In this document: positions 16,708 to 26,441 of the stretch, piece by piece | How the letters are laid out: each line of letters begins with the position of its first letter | How positions within the stretch are numbered: the stretch's first letter is position 1 | From: Pseudomonadota bacterium | GTDB taxonomy: Bacteria; Desulfobacterota; Desulfobacteria; Desulfobacterales; RPRI01 | Reading direction: 5' to 3' | Assembly (NCBI GenBank): GCA_018817425.1 | Contig: JAHITX010000118.1 | Span: forward strand, 1-36,803 | Length of the DNA stretch: 36,803 nt | The notes under the pieces: generated by a model | Told to the model about the DNA's origin: nothing | The model's input: the letters and a program-made list of their open reading frames with translations, nothing else | Database searches by the model: none | Translations under genes and position numbers: made by a program

Positions 16708-18048
16708 TTACATTGCCTTCAAAAATGCCGGAATATGTGCTGCTTCACGCGGACCAACCTTAATTGTCCATCCGGGAAGCTCTTCTTCCATATCACCTGC
16801 AATTGCTGCAGCATAGCCAGGAATAATAATCTGCTGATGCTTTACCTTGTCAGTAATACCGCACTTTTTAACAAATACTCCGACATCATCGCCCGAAAAT
16901 TTTCCGGCAGCCCATGCAGTCATAACCGAAAGGCCTTCTGAATCTTTTATCAACAACCATGCCGGAATCTTACTGCTTTCAATTTCACCTGAAACGATAA
17001 AATAAGTAAGAGCAAAATTTGTTGTAATAAGCACGGGTGAATTTTCATCAGGATTCCCGATTGGATAAATTCCCTCTGTTACTGTCATCGGTCTTTGCGG
17101 ATCAGTGAATATATTGAGTCTTTCAAGAAGAAGAGGAAATACACTCTCGCTCTTGAAATCAGACATTACTACAATACCGCCATATTTGGCTACATGCGTT
17201 GCAGCAATAAGAGTTTCCATATCAAGGTTTGAAGCCATCTCGCATGGAAATGTTATTGTTGAAAAACCAAGAGATCTGTTTCCTGATTTAAGAGCTGCAC
17301 GTCTTATAGCAACCAAATCTTCTAACGACTGCTTAATTTCTCTTGAGCCCGGATCAACTATAAGGTCTTTTAAACCCATACCGGTCAGCTTATCTGTAAG
17401 AGGAATCAAGCCTTCAACGGAATTTGCCTTAACTGCAAGAGGCAGATCATTTGCTTTTGCTATCTCACCCATTGCATCAACATTGCCTTCTGTTGCAGCA
17501 TATATTAAAGGTTTCTTAAATTTACATGCTTCTACTCCGGCTTTCATTACATCTGCATTGTCACTCATAAGAATGAGATTGAATTCAGAAGTTTCGGCAA
17601 TTAATTTTGCCTTCTTTGCGAATTCTTTTCCATCACCTTTTGCATCCTTAAGAGCAATAATTTCAGGCCTTAAATTCAACCCAACTCTTTCATACTGAAA
17701 AGCATTCCAGACTTTAAGCTTATCTTTAAGCTCAGCATCCTTAATATCGGAATTAACAAGAGCAGCAAATGCTGTCGGGTTGAAAAATGTTTTTTCATGG
17801 CGGTATTGTACAGTCTCGCCACCGGTCGTAATCGAACGGACGCCTTTCCCAACAACAACAGGTCGTATAGGAGGCGCTGAAGCCGCTGAGAGTTGTTCTT
17901 TAGCTTCGTCAGAAACATATGGACAGCTATCAAGCTCAGCCTTGCCGGATGCCAGGTTCATGGCAAATGCAAGGCATGTGGGAACGCCACACTCCTTACA
18001 GTTGGTTTTTGGCAGGAGTTTGAATATCTGAATACCAGTTAATGCCAT
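16708..18048 (-). CDS. acsC: Corrinoid/iron-sulfur protein large subunit (ACDS gamma subunit)
   Basis: A 446-residue protein. The N-terminal domain binds one [4Fe-4S] cluster through Cys17, Cys20, Cys25 and Cys42 (NCKECGVPTC...DSC), which reduces the cobalt. A TIM-barrel domain and a C-terminal cobalamin-binding domain follow (about 320-446, containing VTEGIYPIGNPDENSPVLITTN and GYAAAIAGDMEEELPGW). With AcsD it forms the methyl carrier between AcsE and acetyl-CoA synthase. The start is ATG 18048 with AAGGAG just upstream. It lies 56 bases after acsB in the same operon. Confidence 0.95.
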   Translation of the reverse strand: MALTGIQIFKLLPKTNCKECGVPTCLAFAMNLASGKAELDSCPYVSDEAKEQLSAASAPPIRPVVVGKGVRSITTGGETVQYRHEKTFFNPTAFAALVNSDIKDAELKDKLKVWNAFQYERVGLNLRPEIIALKDAKGDGKEFAKKAKLIAETSEFNLILMSDNADVMKAGVEACKFKKPLIYAATEGNVDAMGEIAKANDLPLAVKANSVEGLIPLTDKLTGMGLKDLIVDPGSREIKQSLEDLVAIRRAALKSGNRSLGFSTITFPCEMASNLDMETLIAATHVAKYGGIVVMSDFKSESVFPLLLERLNIFTDPQRPMTVTEGIYPIGNPDENSPVLITTNFALTYFIVSGEIESSKIPAWLLIKDSEGLSVMTAWAAGKFSGDDVGVFVKKCGITDKVKHQQIIIPGYAAAIAGDMEEELPGWTIKVGPREAAHIPAFLKAM

Positions 18049-18104
18049 TTTTATCTCCTTATTTAATTAAAATACAAAAAATTCTTATTTGCCGGCTTTT
18101 TCAA

Positions 18105-20318
18105 TTATCCTAACAGCGAAGGCATGGTAAGAGCCGGGTGTCCAACTTTCTGAAGAAAAGGCATAATTTCTTCTTCAGTGATTCCAACTGTCTCATCAGC
18201 GATCATATCATACAGATTGGGATATCCAAGTGCTGTCCCTCTTTTTATTATTCTGTCCTTGATCTCTTCTTTCAGACTCTTTGGCATCCAAACCATTCTT
18301 AATAGCCCGCCATCACCTAAGAGAAATTTTCCCTGAGTGACATTAAATTTTGAATGTCCCACAAAGCCTGGAGATGATGCTCCTCCACCCATGACACCTG
18401 CCAGTGTAGTGAACTTCATACCACATGGTGTTTCACCCGAGTAGTCACGGTGAACAGTCATAACTCCGTTGCATGTAGGTAATGTGGCTGCAATAGCTTC
18501 GCAGCAACCGCATGTTGTCATCGGATCTTTAATCATCGAGTAGAAATTATAGTGCGTAACAGCGCCTCTTGAGGCCTTAAATATAAAGTCGTTAACACCC
18601 TTCCATTGTCCAAGAACCGGATCAAGACATTCGCCCTTTTCAATCGGCTGATTTGGGCCGGTCGGATTGATTTCAAAAGAAGCCTTGCAGTCCATCCAGT
18701 TATATGCTCCACAAAGGCCTGTTCTTTCAGGACTTACCGTACAAACATGGTTTGGAGCAAAAGACTGGCAAAGAGTACATGAATAATATGTTTCAACCGA
18801 TTCATCGGTCATCTTTTCAACGCGCTCATCTCTGGTCCTGTATTCAGCTCTCGCACGTTTTGCTAGTTTCTCAACATCTTCTTTCTTGGTGTAAAGCGTT
18901 ACCTGAACCTTGTCCACTATTTTCTGGAAATCCTGATGGAACTTAGCATGAAGCACAACACCGATGTCTTTAAGAGAAAAGCCCTTGTCTACCGCTGCCT
19001 TGCTTACACGAACCCATGCGATATCTCTTTGTCCGATATGCATTATGCTCTGTATGTAGTTTACAAGGTGATGAATCTGACGTTCTAAAATCGGCTCAAA
19101 ATCGGCCTGGAATTCACGACCGGCAATCTGAACATAGATTCCGAGATCAAATGATGCACCCGGCTTTACGTCTTTAATGTCAGGTCCGATAACTTCGACC
19201 TTGCCGTCTTCAATTTCATTCATCTCTGCCATTTTGACAAGCTCAATTGCCGTGCTCTTGCCACCACCCATCTGGCAGTAAAGATCGGCGCCTCTTACAC
19301 GCTCGCCTTCATAAGCAGGACCAAAAGAGCATGGAATATCTATCTTTGAAACAGTTACCTTGAGGCCTCTGATTTCAACCGATCTCTGTACCATTTCATC
19401 GTGAGGTACATTAGCCACAACATGCTCATATGTACATATACCGGTTGGAAGAATCTCAGGAATATCCGTATCTGCAAGAGTCGGAAAGCCCCAGTTAACA
19501 CAACCAGCTGCTGCTGCTGCCCATTCGGCGTTAACATCGCCAAGAGCGTTAACGAAAGCAAAAACACGGTCCTTATTATAAAGAAGCATGCGCTTGTAAT
19601 CACCCGGCTTGATTCCACCAAATGCCATAGCAGCCCTGTTTGCAAAACCAAGTGCAAATATAGCTGAAGAGATATCAGGACCGAAAGGCACTATTCTCGT
19701 ATTCCAGCCTATCTGTACTCCGGCTTCAATAAGCTGTTCAGCAACTGTTGTTCCGTTCTGGTTTGCGGCCAGGAAGATATAAAGACTTCTTTTCTGGTAT
19801 TCTTCAACAATTAATTTCGCAGTTTCCGGATCAGGTGCAGCACCGACAATAGCTGCAAATCCGGGAGCAGAGCCATCAACAAACTCAACGCCTCTTTTTC
19901 TGAAAACAGTGTCGTCCGCTGCTCCCAGCCATATTTTTCCTGCTTCCTGATCAATATCTTCGGAATGAAGATAAAAATCGGGAGTATTTAAATATCTTAT
20001 TGCTTCTTCAATTTCAAAAGCAAAAAGGGCTGCCATACCTGCATCAAGAAGAGGTCCAAGATAAGGAAGATGATGGCTTCCTTTTACATGGGGAGGCAAA
20101 AGACCTCTTGCAAATTCCAAGGGTTTTTTCATGTCTTCAAGGGTTTCGACTTTCATGCCCAGAAGAGAATATATTACCGGAAGGTAATAAGCCGTATTGG
20201 GAAACCCGACTTTTGTGTCGGCACTATAGGTTGCAAGGGCCTTTTTGTATAAACCTTCAACCTTTGATACTATATTGTATCCGCCCTGAATGGCGGCAAA
20301 TGCTACTAATCTTGACAT
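18105..20318 (-). CDS. acsB: CO-methylating acetyl-CoA synthase (AcsB)
   Basis: A 737-residue enzyme that condenses a methyl group, CO and CoA to acetyl-CoA, or does the reverse, at a Ni-Ni-[4Fe-4S] A-cluster. Counting codons, Cys514, Cys517, Cys526 and Cys536 are the cubane ligands and Cys603-Gly604-Cys605 is the distal-nickel site. All are exactly eight residues later than in the Moorella enzyme (506, 509, 518, 528, 595-597). The N-terminal domain that docks to CODH is present, so this is the bacterial full-length type, not the shorter archaeal CdhC. It starts 61 bases after cooS, with GGAGGAA before the ATG. Confidence 0.97.
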   Translation of the reverse strand: MSRLVAFAAIQGGYNIVSKVEGLYKKALATYSADTKVGFPNTAYYLPVIYSLLGMKVETLEDMKKPLEFARGLLPPHVKGSHHLPYLGPLLDAGMAALFAFEIEEAIRYLNTPDFYLHSEDIDQEAGKIWLGAADDTVFRKRGVEFVDGSAPGFAAIVGAAPDPETAKLIVEEYQKRSLYIFLAANQNGTTVAEQLIEAGVQIGWNTRIVPFGPDISSAIFALGFANRAAMAFGGIKPGDYKRMLLYNKDRVFAFVNALGDVNAEWAAAAAGCVNWGFPTLADTDIPEILPTGICTYEHVVANVPHDEMVQRSVEIRGLKVTVSKIDIPCSFGPAYEGERVRGADLYCQMGGGKSTAIELVKMAEMNEIEDGKVEVIGPDIKDVKPGASFDLGIYVQIAGREFQADFEPILERQIHHLVNYIQSIMHIGQRDIAWVRVSKAAVDKGFSLKDIGVVLHAKFHQDFQKIVDKVQVTLYTKKEDVEKLAKRARAEYRTRDERVEKMTDESVETYYSCTLCQSFAPNHVCTVSPERTGLCGAYNWMDCKASFEINPTGPNQPIEKGECLDPVLGQWKGVNDFIFKASRGAVTHYNFYSMIKDPMTTCGCCEAIAATLPTCNGVMTVHRDYSGETPCGMKFTTLAGVMGGGASSPGFVGHSKFNVTQGKFLLGDGGLLRMVWMPKSLKEEIKDRIIKRGTALGYPNLYDMIADETVGITEEEIMPFLQKVGHPALTMPSLLG

Positions 20319-20379
20319 ATGTTCCTCCTTCGTTGAGGATTATTCTAACCTCAGTATTAAATATGCAAACATGCCGCAA

Positions 20380-22419
20380 TTACATTGCTTCCAATTTCAT
20401 ACGGTCAGCCATATCCATGAGCACTCTGTCTCTAGCTTTGTCTATACCGAGAGCCTTGCGCTTTTTATCTATATGGGCAATCATCTTGTGGGCATGTTTG
20501 ATAGGATCAGCTTCGCAATCCCACATTCCGCCGTAAATCTTCTCAAGATCCTTGTACATATAGTCCTGGAAAACCGGCGCGCCGCTCATAGGCAGATGTA
20601 AGCCAAACACCGTATAGACGCCTGAAGTTACAAAATAGTGCCCTATACTGATGGCTTTTTCACTCATCCATTCGGGAGCGCTTCCGGCCAAGGGCAAATC
20701 ACAGATGTCTTTTCCAAGACCGCCCGCCTTAACCACTTCGGTGGCGGCTAACAGCAGACGGCTGTTGTCAACACATGAACCCATATGCAAAACAGGTGGA
20801 ATACCAACTGTTTCACAAACTTCGGCAAGTCCGGGTCCGCAATAAACCGCAGCGGTTTCAGGAGTTAAAAGACCTTCCATTGCGCATGCTATTCCGTTAC
20901 AACCTGTTGTAAGAACAATTACATCATTTTTGATAAGTTCTTTAACTATAGCAATATGAGCTTCGTTATGGCGGGTTCTGGCGTTGTTGCAGCCTACAAC
21001 ACCTGCAACGCCGCGGATACGTCCGTTAATTATATTGTCATTTAAGGTATAATAATCCCCGCGGAACGTACCACCAAGTTGATACTTAATTGATTCAACA
21101 CTAAAGCCGGCAATCTGGGTAGCTTTCTGGCTTGGGATCATAACTTCAGCTCTTCTGTTTTTGAAGTTATCTATAGACATTTTCACAATGCGCTTTGCAT
21201 CTTCCATTGCATGATGTTCATCAAACTCGACATGAATTACATTATCCTGCTCCATCTTTGCAATCGGATGTGTTGTGATAACTTTGGTATGAAAACACTT
21301 TGCAACATTGGCAAGATTCTGGAAAATACACTGAACATCAACAACCATGGCCTCACACGCACCGGTTATAATGGCAAGTTCCTGCTGCAAAAATGTTCCT
21401 GCCGGCGGCACGCCATGACGCTGAAGCATTTCATTTCCCGTACAGCAGATTCCGCCAAGCTGAATTCCTTTTGCGCCAACAGATTTTGCATGATCGATCA
21501 TTTCTTTTGACTGTGAAGCGGCGACTATCATCTCTGAGAGAATCGGCTCATGTCCGTGAATTATAATATTGACATGATCCTGCTTCATTATACCAAGGTT
21601 AGCCTCTGATTGGAGCGGAGAAGGCGTACCGAACATAACATCCTGAAGATCGGTTGCGATCATTGAACCACCCCATCCATCAGCCAATGAAGCTCTGGTG
21701 CATTGCTTTACAATGTTCTTGTAATCCTGATCAACTCCCATGTGAGTTCTGTGCATTATCTCAACAGTTTCTCTGTCGATGTTTCTTGGAAGAACTCCAA
21801 GTTTTTTCCATCTTTCATATAAAGGCTCGGGGGCTCTTTTTAAATTAAGAAGCTCGCCTTCCGGTTTACCCCATTCATTAAGAGCTTTTTCAGCAACTTC
21901 AAGGGCTATCTCATCAATATTGCGGTCAACCTCTTTTCCGTCAACCGTAACTTTTGTTTCAACTCCGTAATGGGGAGCAATAGCTATAAGCTTACCAGGA
22001 TCTTTGATTTTATAATCTGCAGTCTCTTTACGGGCAACAGAAAGAAATACTTCAGCAACTCCACGTCCATGATCAGAGTGTGCAGAAGCACCGGCAGCTA
22101 CCATTCTTGCAAAATTTCTTGCAGCAATCGTATTTGCAGTTGCACCGCAAAGGCCTTTTCTATCATCTTCGCCTTCAATTCCGGATTTGCCAAGAGGCAG
22201 GCGGCAAGGACCCATGGCGCAGTTTTTACAGCAGGTGCCCTGAATACCGATATTGCATGGCTTCATATTTTCAGCTCTGTCAAAAACTGTTTCAACACCC
22301 AGTTCCTGGGCACGTTTAATCATAGTTTGAGTCGCAAGGTCCATGGATGCCGCAATCGGATCGGCCAGTTTTTTCTCCTTGGGTGCCTTTACGACCTTAT
22401 CTTTTGTTTCTTCTGCCAT
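20380..22419 (-). CDS. cooS: Anaerobic carbon monoxide dehydrogenase catalytic subunit (CooS/AcsA)
   Basis: A 679-residue Ni-Fe-S enzyme that interconverts CO and CO2. D-cluster ligands Cys55 and Cys63 and B-cluster ligands Cys64, Cys67, Cys72 and the Cys of GLCGA are visible. C-cluster ligands follow: HGHEPILSE, CCTGNE, VDVQC, VVGCNN, TTGCNGIAC and HMGSCVDNS. In this position, between acsD and acsB, it is the CODH of the CODH/ACS complex (also called AcsA). The N-terminus is a charged 20-residue extension. GAGGAACC precedes ATG 22419. No cooC nickel-insertion gene is present in the window. Confidence 0.96.
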   Translation of the reverse strand: MAEETKDKVVKAPKEKKLADPIAASMDLATQTMIKRAQELGVETVFDRAENMKPCNIGIQGTCCKNCAMGPCRLPLGKSGIEGEDDRKGLCGATANTIAARNFARMVAAGASAHSDHGRGVAEVFLSVARKETADYKIKDPGKLIAIAPHYGVETKVTVDGKEVDRNIDEIALEVAEKALNEWGKPEGELLNLKRAPEPLYERWKKLGVLPRNIDRETVEIMHRTHMGVDQDYKNIVKQCTRASLADGWGGSMIATDLQDVMFGTPSPLQSEANLGIMKQDHVNIIIHGHEPILSEMIVAASQSKEMIDHAKSVGAKGIQLGGICCTGNEMLQRHGVPPAGTFLQQELAIITGACEAMVVDVQCIFQNLANVAKCFHTKVITTHPIAKMEQDNVIHVEFDEHHAMEDAKRIVKMSIDNFKNRRAEVMIPSQKATQIAGFSVESIKYQLGGTFRGDYYTLNDNIINGRIRGVAGVVGCNNARTRHNEAHIAIVKELIKNDVIVLTTGCNGIACAMEGLLTPETAAVYCGPGLAEVCETVGIPPVLHMGSCVDNSRLLLAATEVVKAGGLGKDICDLPLAGSAPEWMSEKAISIGHYFVTSGVYTVFGLHLPMSGAPVFQDYMYKDLEKIYGGMWDCEADPIKHAHKMIAHIDKKRKALGIDKARDRVLMDMADRMKLEAM

Positions 22420-22498
22420 TAGAGGTTCCTCCTCATATTTTTTATTATTCAGGCATCATCACCAAAAAGGTGATAAAAACCATAAATGATCACACAAA

Positions 22499-24058
22499 TT
22501 AAATTCTTTTGTGCATTCTGTTCAATTTTTCAAGTATTTTATCGGTTTCCGACTTCTGCTCGGCGGCAGCCGTCATTGCAACCGATTTCTCAGGAGCATC
22601 TGTTTTAGCAGCAAGGCGATTTTCGCGTTCCTGTGCTCTTTTATCCCTTATCGCTTGCTCTTCGGCTTCTGCTTTTGATCTTGCTTCTGCTTCCGCTTTG
22701 GCCTTTGCATCGGCTTCTGCCTTTACTTTTGCCTCTGCATCTGCTTTTGCTTTTGCCTCTGCATCTGCCTTTGCTTTTGCATCTGCTTCCGCTTTGGCTT
22801 TTGCATCTACTTCCGCTTTGGCTTTAGCATCTGCTTCCGCCTTTGCTTTTACAGCCGGATCTACTTCCGCTTTGGCCTTTACTTCTTCTTTAGGAGCAGC
22901 AGGTGCTGCTGCTTTCGGCTCGGCTTTAGGAGGAGCAGCTTTAGCTTCAGCCTTTGGCGCTTCCGTTTTTTTGGCTTCAGCTTTCTTTGCCGGCTCAGCT
23001 TTTTTAGCTTTTTCTTCTGGTATTGTGAGATCCGGTTCAGGCGATAAAGCTTTAAAATCAATAGCTACATCGTCCAGTTTTTTCTTAATCGGATCAACTG
23101 TCTGTAGTGAACCTCCATCTGCAAGACAGTCTATAAAAGACTTTACCATGCGAATAGCTTCAGGATGCCTCATAATCATTATATTCGAACCTGCCAGAAG
23201 ATAACTAACCGCACCGACAGCTTCCATAAGAATCCCACGTTTTTCGGGATCACCAAGAACGGGAGCTTCTTTTTCCGTCTGCTTTGCTTCTTTGCATTTC
23301 CAAACCTCGTTTCCAAGGTTATTAATTATAGGGTACTGCAACTTATCATCACCTTGAGCAAGTGCAGCCATTCTCAAACGTTCCATAACGGAATAAGAAT
23401 ATTCCATTCCATATCCAAGACCGCCAGTTGTGGGATCAACAATAATTTTGTCAGATGATACACCCAAATTTTCAAGAAGGATGTTTATCTGTTTTGCAAG
23501 GTTAACATCGATAGGCGATGATGATATAATTGTATGGCCATATCCCATGGCACTTGCGCCTATTCCTTTGTGGTTCTTATCTTCAACGGGCCCCATCGTT
23601 AGATTTTCACCCTGACATTCTTCAGCAATTTTCTTTAATACCGCCTCATCTTTCTGGGCGTTGGCACATCCCCAAATAATCAGAGGGACATTAATCGCCG
23701 CACTAACTTTTTTTACTGTAGCGGCAATATCTTCAGGTGACGCATCTTTACCATTAGGATCAGCACTTTTTAATTGAAGAACAATCATTTCAGCGCCATA
23801 TGCATCAACACATTTTTTGGCCCATGCTACAGGGTCGGAAACCACATCTTTAAAATAGCAAAGCACTGATTCCGGCCAGTCTTCCGGTTCAGTGTCCCAG
23901 ATTTCCATTGCAATCCTGGGTTTATTTGGCATACTCCCTTCAAAAAGATAGAAAGGATAGCATGCCTCACCACCAACAGTAACGGCATTCTCGCCTTTTC
24001 CTAATGTGATGCCCTTGATACTGCCGGAATAAGATTCCTTATATATTTCAAAACCCAA
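22499..24058 (-). CDS. acsD: Corrinoid/iron-sulfur protein small subunit (ACDS delta) with a long Ala/Lys/Glu tail
   Basis: The first 340 or so of 519 residues are a TIM-barrel CdhD/AcsD domain (MGFEIYKESYSGSI, PRIAMEIWDTEPEDWPESV, LQLKSADPNGKD, DPTTGGLGYGMEYSYS). This subunit helps bind the cobamide of AcsC. From about residue 345 the sequence becomes low-complexity: a Pro/Ala/Lys linker (345-392), a run of KAKAEADA-like units (393-467) and a basic helical end (SETDKILEKLNRMHKRI). The tail is about 175 residues and should be a long solvent-exposed helix, similar in composition to TolA domain II. The Moorella subunit is about 320 residues. It is the first gene after a 440-bp gap; AAGGAGG precedes its ATG. 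Confidence 0.93.
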   Translation of the reverse strand: MGFEIYKESYSGSIKGITLGKGENAVTVGGEACYPFYLFEGSMPNKPRIAMEIWDTEPEDWPESVLCYFKDVVSDPVAWAKKCVDAYGAEMIVLQLKSADPNGKDASPEDIAATVKKVSAAINVPLIIWGCANAQKDEAVLKKIAEECQGENLTMGPVEDKNHKGIGASAMGYGHTIISSSPIDVNLAKQINILLENLGVSSDKIIVDPTTGGLGYGMEYSYSVMERLRMAALAQGDDKLQYPIINNLGNEVWKCKEAKQTEKEAPVLGDPEKRGILMEAVGAVSYLLAGSNIMIMRHPEAIRMVKSFIDCLADGGSLQTVDPIKKKLDDVAIDFKALSPEPDLTIPEEKAKKAEPAKKAEAKKTEAPKAEAKAAPPKAEPKAAAPAAPKEEVKAKAEVDPAVKAKAEADAKAKAEVDAKAKAEADAKAKADAEAKAKADAEAKVKAEADAKAKAEAEARSKAEAEEQAIRDKRAQERENRLAAKTDAPEKSVAMTAAAEQKSETDKILEKLNRMHKRI

Positions 24059-24497
24059 AGCAACCTCCTTTTAACAAAAAAGTTAACCCACTGTATTACA
24101 TGTTAATAAACATTATGGGATTAACAAAAATTATGGGTAAAAAAAAACAACCTCTGCCTTAAAAAATTAAATCAACCCCCCTTTCAATATATTTCCAATT
24201 TATTATAAATTTATCTACGCCGGTAGATTTATTGCTGTGAGCATAAAAAAAGAACGGTGTTAAACCATCTTTAAAGCTCGCCTATTAAATTTTCAGCTTT
24301 CACATAACAAGTGGACAATTGTACATCAAAACCCAATCATTATAACTATTAAACCATTCTTAACCGGTTAGATAGCCATAAATTTCATGAAGTATTATTA
24401 AATATAAAATTCTATATGATTGCCATATATTGAGATTTTAAGTTTGTCAATAATTAACAATCATTAAATGTTTTTAAATTGAAGCCTTGAGAAAACG
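24059..24497 (-). promoter_or_regulatory. 440-bp leader/promoter region of the acsD-cooS-acsB-acsC-acsE genes
   Basis: No coding frame is supported here. Two palindromic sites stand out: ATCTAC-GCCG-GTAGAT at 24213-24228 and TAACCGGTTA at 24360-24369. On the minus strand a TATAAT lies near 24202-24207 without a good -35 box. The size of the gap suggests a promoter of its own for acsD and the following genes, but I cannot place it. Confidence 0.4.
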
Positions 24498-26441
24498 CTA
24501 TCTGGCATTTTTGTGTTTTTCATCAAAACGCGCTTTAACTTTGGGAAATTTATTCATATCGGTGTGTGGCAGAAAGAGAGCTGCAATATAATTATCCATA
24601 TAAGAAGCCGTTTCAGAAAGTTCAAAATTTGTCATCTTCTTAGTTACTTCAACAACATCTTTTCTCACGCGGTTTGTAAGGCAGCTCATTTTTGCTCCAA
24701 GCAATGAACCATTTCCAATAAATGTAATCTTTTCAAGATCTATTTCAGGTAACAAGCCTATTGTTATGGATTTTTCAAGATCGACGTAACTTCCGAATCC
24801 TCCGGCCAGGATAACACGTTGAAGGTCATTTACTGTAAGGCCTACTTCTTCAAGAAGAGTCAAGCAACCGCTATATATGGCACCTTTTGCGCGAATAAGA
24901 TTGTCAATATCCGGTTCAGTGATAACGATATCCCTGTCAATCTGTGTCTCATTAGCCCACACTACAACATATTCATACACTCCTTCTGTATCACGAATTC
25001 GTGGGATGTTAAGATCTCTGTTAAATTTGCCAAGATTATTTATAACTCCTGCTTCAAACAAAGATGCTACCATTATTATAAGACCTGAGCCGCAGATCCC
25101 TTTGGGGCTTATATTGCCGATAGTAATATTCATAGGCTCAAACGTTACAGGATCTATTGAAAAATCCTCGATAGCCCCTTTTGTGGCACGCATTCCAAAC
25201 TTAACTCCGCCACCCTCAAATGCCGGACCCGCCGAACAGGCGGCACATGCAAACCAGTCTTTGTTGCCTATCACTATCTCCGCGTTTGTTCCTATATCCA
25301 TGTAAAGTGTTAGTTCTTCCGAACGATACATACCGGAACCCATAACTCCTGCTACAATATCCCCACCTACATAACTTGAAATTTGTGGATAAACGAGAGC
25401 ATTGACATGATCTCCAAGTTCGATTCCGAGAAAAGCGGCTTTTATAGGCGGATAAAGCGTGGCCGCAGGAACATATGGCGACCTGCGAATATACCGTGTA
25501 TTAACTTTGAGCAAAAGCTGGGTCATTGTCGTATTTCCAGCAATGGTTATAGCTGATATTTCATCAGGATCTATTCCGGACCGTTTAATTATTTTTTTAA
25601 TAATTATATTTATTGTTTTGATAATTACAGCATGCAGCTTTTCCAGCCCGCCAGGTTTTTCAGAATACACAATTCTGCTTATTACATCTTCCCCATAGCT
25701 TATCTGAGCATTGAAATCTCCATGTTGCGCAAGCACCTCACCACTAACTATATCAATTAACTGCCCATATACAGTAGTAGTCCCTATATCCATTGCAATG
25801 GCATAATTCTGTTTAGTGGTGTCACCTTCCTTTATATTAATAATATGGGTCTTTCTTCCTTCATGAACAGGACGTGCCAGAGTGGCTGTTATTTTAAAAT
25901 CGTCTTTTCGCAAAATATCGGATATTTTTCTTATTACCGGCAAATCGACTACAAGACGATGTTCGTCATAATTTGCTTTTAAATAGCTTACCAACCGTGA
26001 AACATCAGGAAGATTATCCTGCGCGGTTGGCTCAGGGAGTTCAAGATACCTCTTTTCAACCGGCGGAATAAATAATCCCTTTTCCTTAAGTTCATCAAAA
26101 TTCATATCCTTGATACGAGCCGTTCGCCTGGGAGTGGGCTGCATGTTAAGTACGCTTGAATCAATAGAGGATTCAACCGGAATTCTTACTTTCAGATCGC
26201 TTTTGATTTTTGAAAGGCATGCCTGACGGTAACCTTTATTTATGTCATCATCACTAAGTTTTTCTGTAATTCCTCCTTCTACTTCCCCTTCCTCAATTAT
26301 AACAAGGCATTTGCCGCAAACCCCTTCACCACCACATGAAGCATTAACATGTACACCTGCTTCCATCGCAAGTCTCAAGAGGTTATAGCCTTTTTCTGCT
26401 GAAATAGTAATATTATGAGGGTAAAAAATTACCTGATGCAT
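24498..26441 (-). CDS. ASKHA-domain corrinoid protein reductive activator (RACo/AcsV-like)
   Basis: A 647-residue protein. The N-terminal [2Fe-2S] ferredoxin domain has ligands Cys36, Cys42, Cys45 and Cys75 (SCGGEGVCGKC...QAC). After a linker (about 95-215) comes the DUF4445/ASKHA ATPase domain, with DIGTTTVYGQL, ISYGEDVISR, ITIAGNTTM, DIGTNAEIV, GICGSGLI and ILAGGFGSYVD. RACo proteins use ATP to push an electron from the 2Fe-2S cluster onto Co(II) of the corrinoid protein and so rescue it from oxidative inactivation. Position next to acsD supports AcsCD as the client. It diverges from fhs. Confidence 0.88.
   Translation of the reverse strand: MHQVIFYPHNITISAEKGYNLLRLAMEAGVHVNASCGGEGVCGKCLVIIEEGEVEGGITEKLSDDDINKGYRQACLSKIKSDLKVRIPVESSIDSSVLNMQPTPRRTARIKDMNFDELKEKGLFIPPVEKRYLELPEPTAQDNLPDVSRLVSYLKANYDEHRLVVDLPVIRKISDILRKDDFKITATLARPVHEGRKTHIINIKEGDTTKQNYAIAMDIGTTTVYGQLIDIVSGEVLAQHGDFNAQISYGEDVISRIVYSEKPGGLEKLHAVIIKTINIIIKKIIKRSGIDPDEISAITIAGNTTMTQLLLKVNTRYIRRSPYVPAATLYPPIKAAFLGIELGDHVNALVYPQISSYVGGDIVAGVMGSGMYRSEELTLYMDIGTNAEIVIGNKDWFACAACSAGPAFEGGGVKFGMRATKGAIEDFSIDPVTFEPMNITIGNISPKGICGSGLIIMVASLFEAGVINNLGKFNRDLNIPRIRDTEGVYEYVVVWANETQIDRDIVITEPDIDNLIRAKGAIYSGCLTLLEEVGLTVNDLQRVILAGGFGSYVDLEKSITIGLLPEIDLEKITFIGNGSLLGAKMSCLTNRVRKDVVEVTKKMTNFELSETASYMDNYIAALFLPHTDMNKFPKVKARFDEKHKNAR

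Noticed and set aside
17105-17698. Plus-strand open frame of 197 codons
   Set aside because: It lies entirely antisense to acsC, whose cluster ligands and domains are clear; the shadow frame has no similarity I recognise.
22658-22882. Tandem DNA repetition resembling a repeat array
   Set aside because: The periodicity is of codons for KAKAEADA units inside acsD and is imperfect at DNA level. There are no spacers, so it is not a CRISPR or a non-coding repeat.
22509-23204. Long plus-strand open frame (231 codons) opposite the acsD tail
   Set aside because: It is an artefact of the Ala/Lys/Glu-rich codons of acsD read on the other strand (poly Ala/Phe/Ser). It has no ribosome site and acsD homology is certain.
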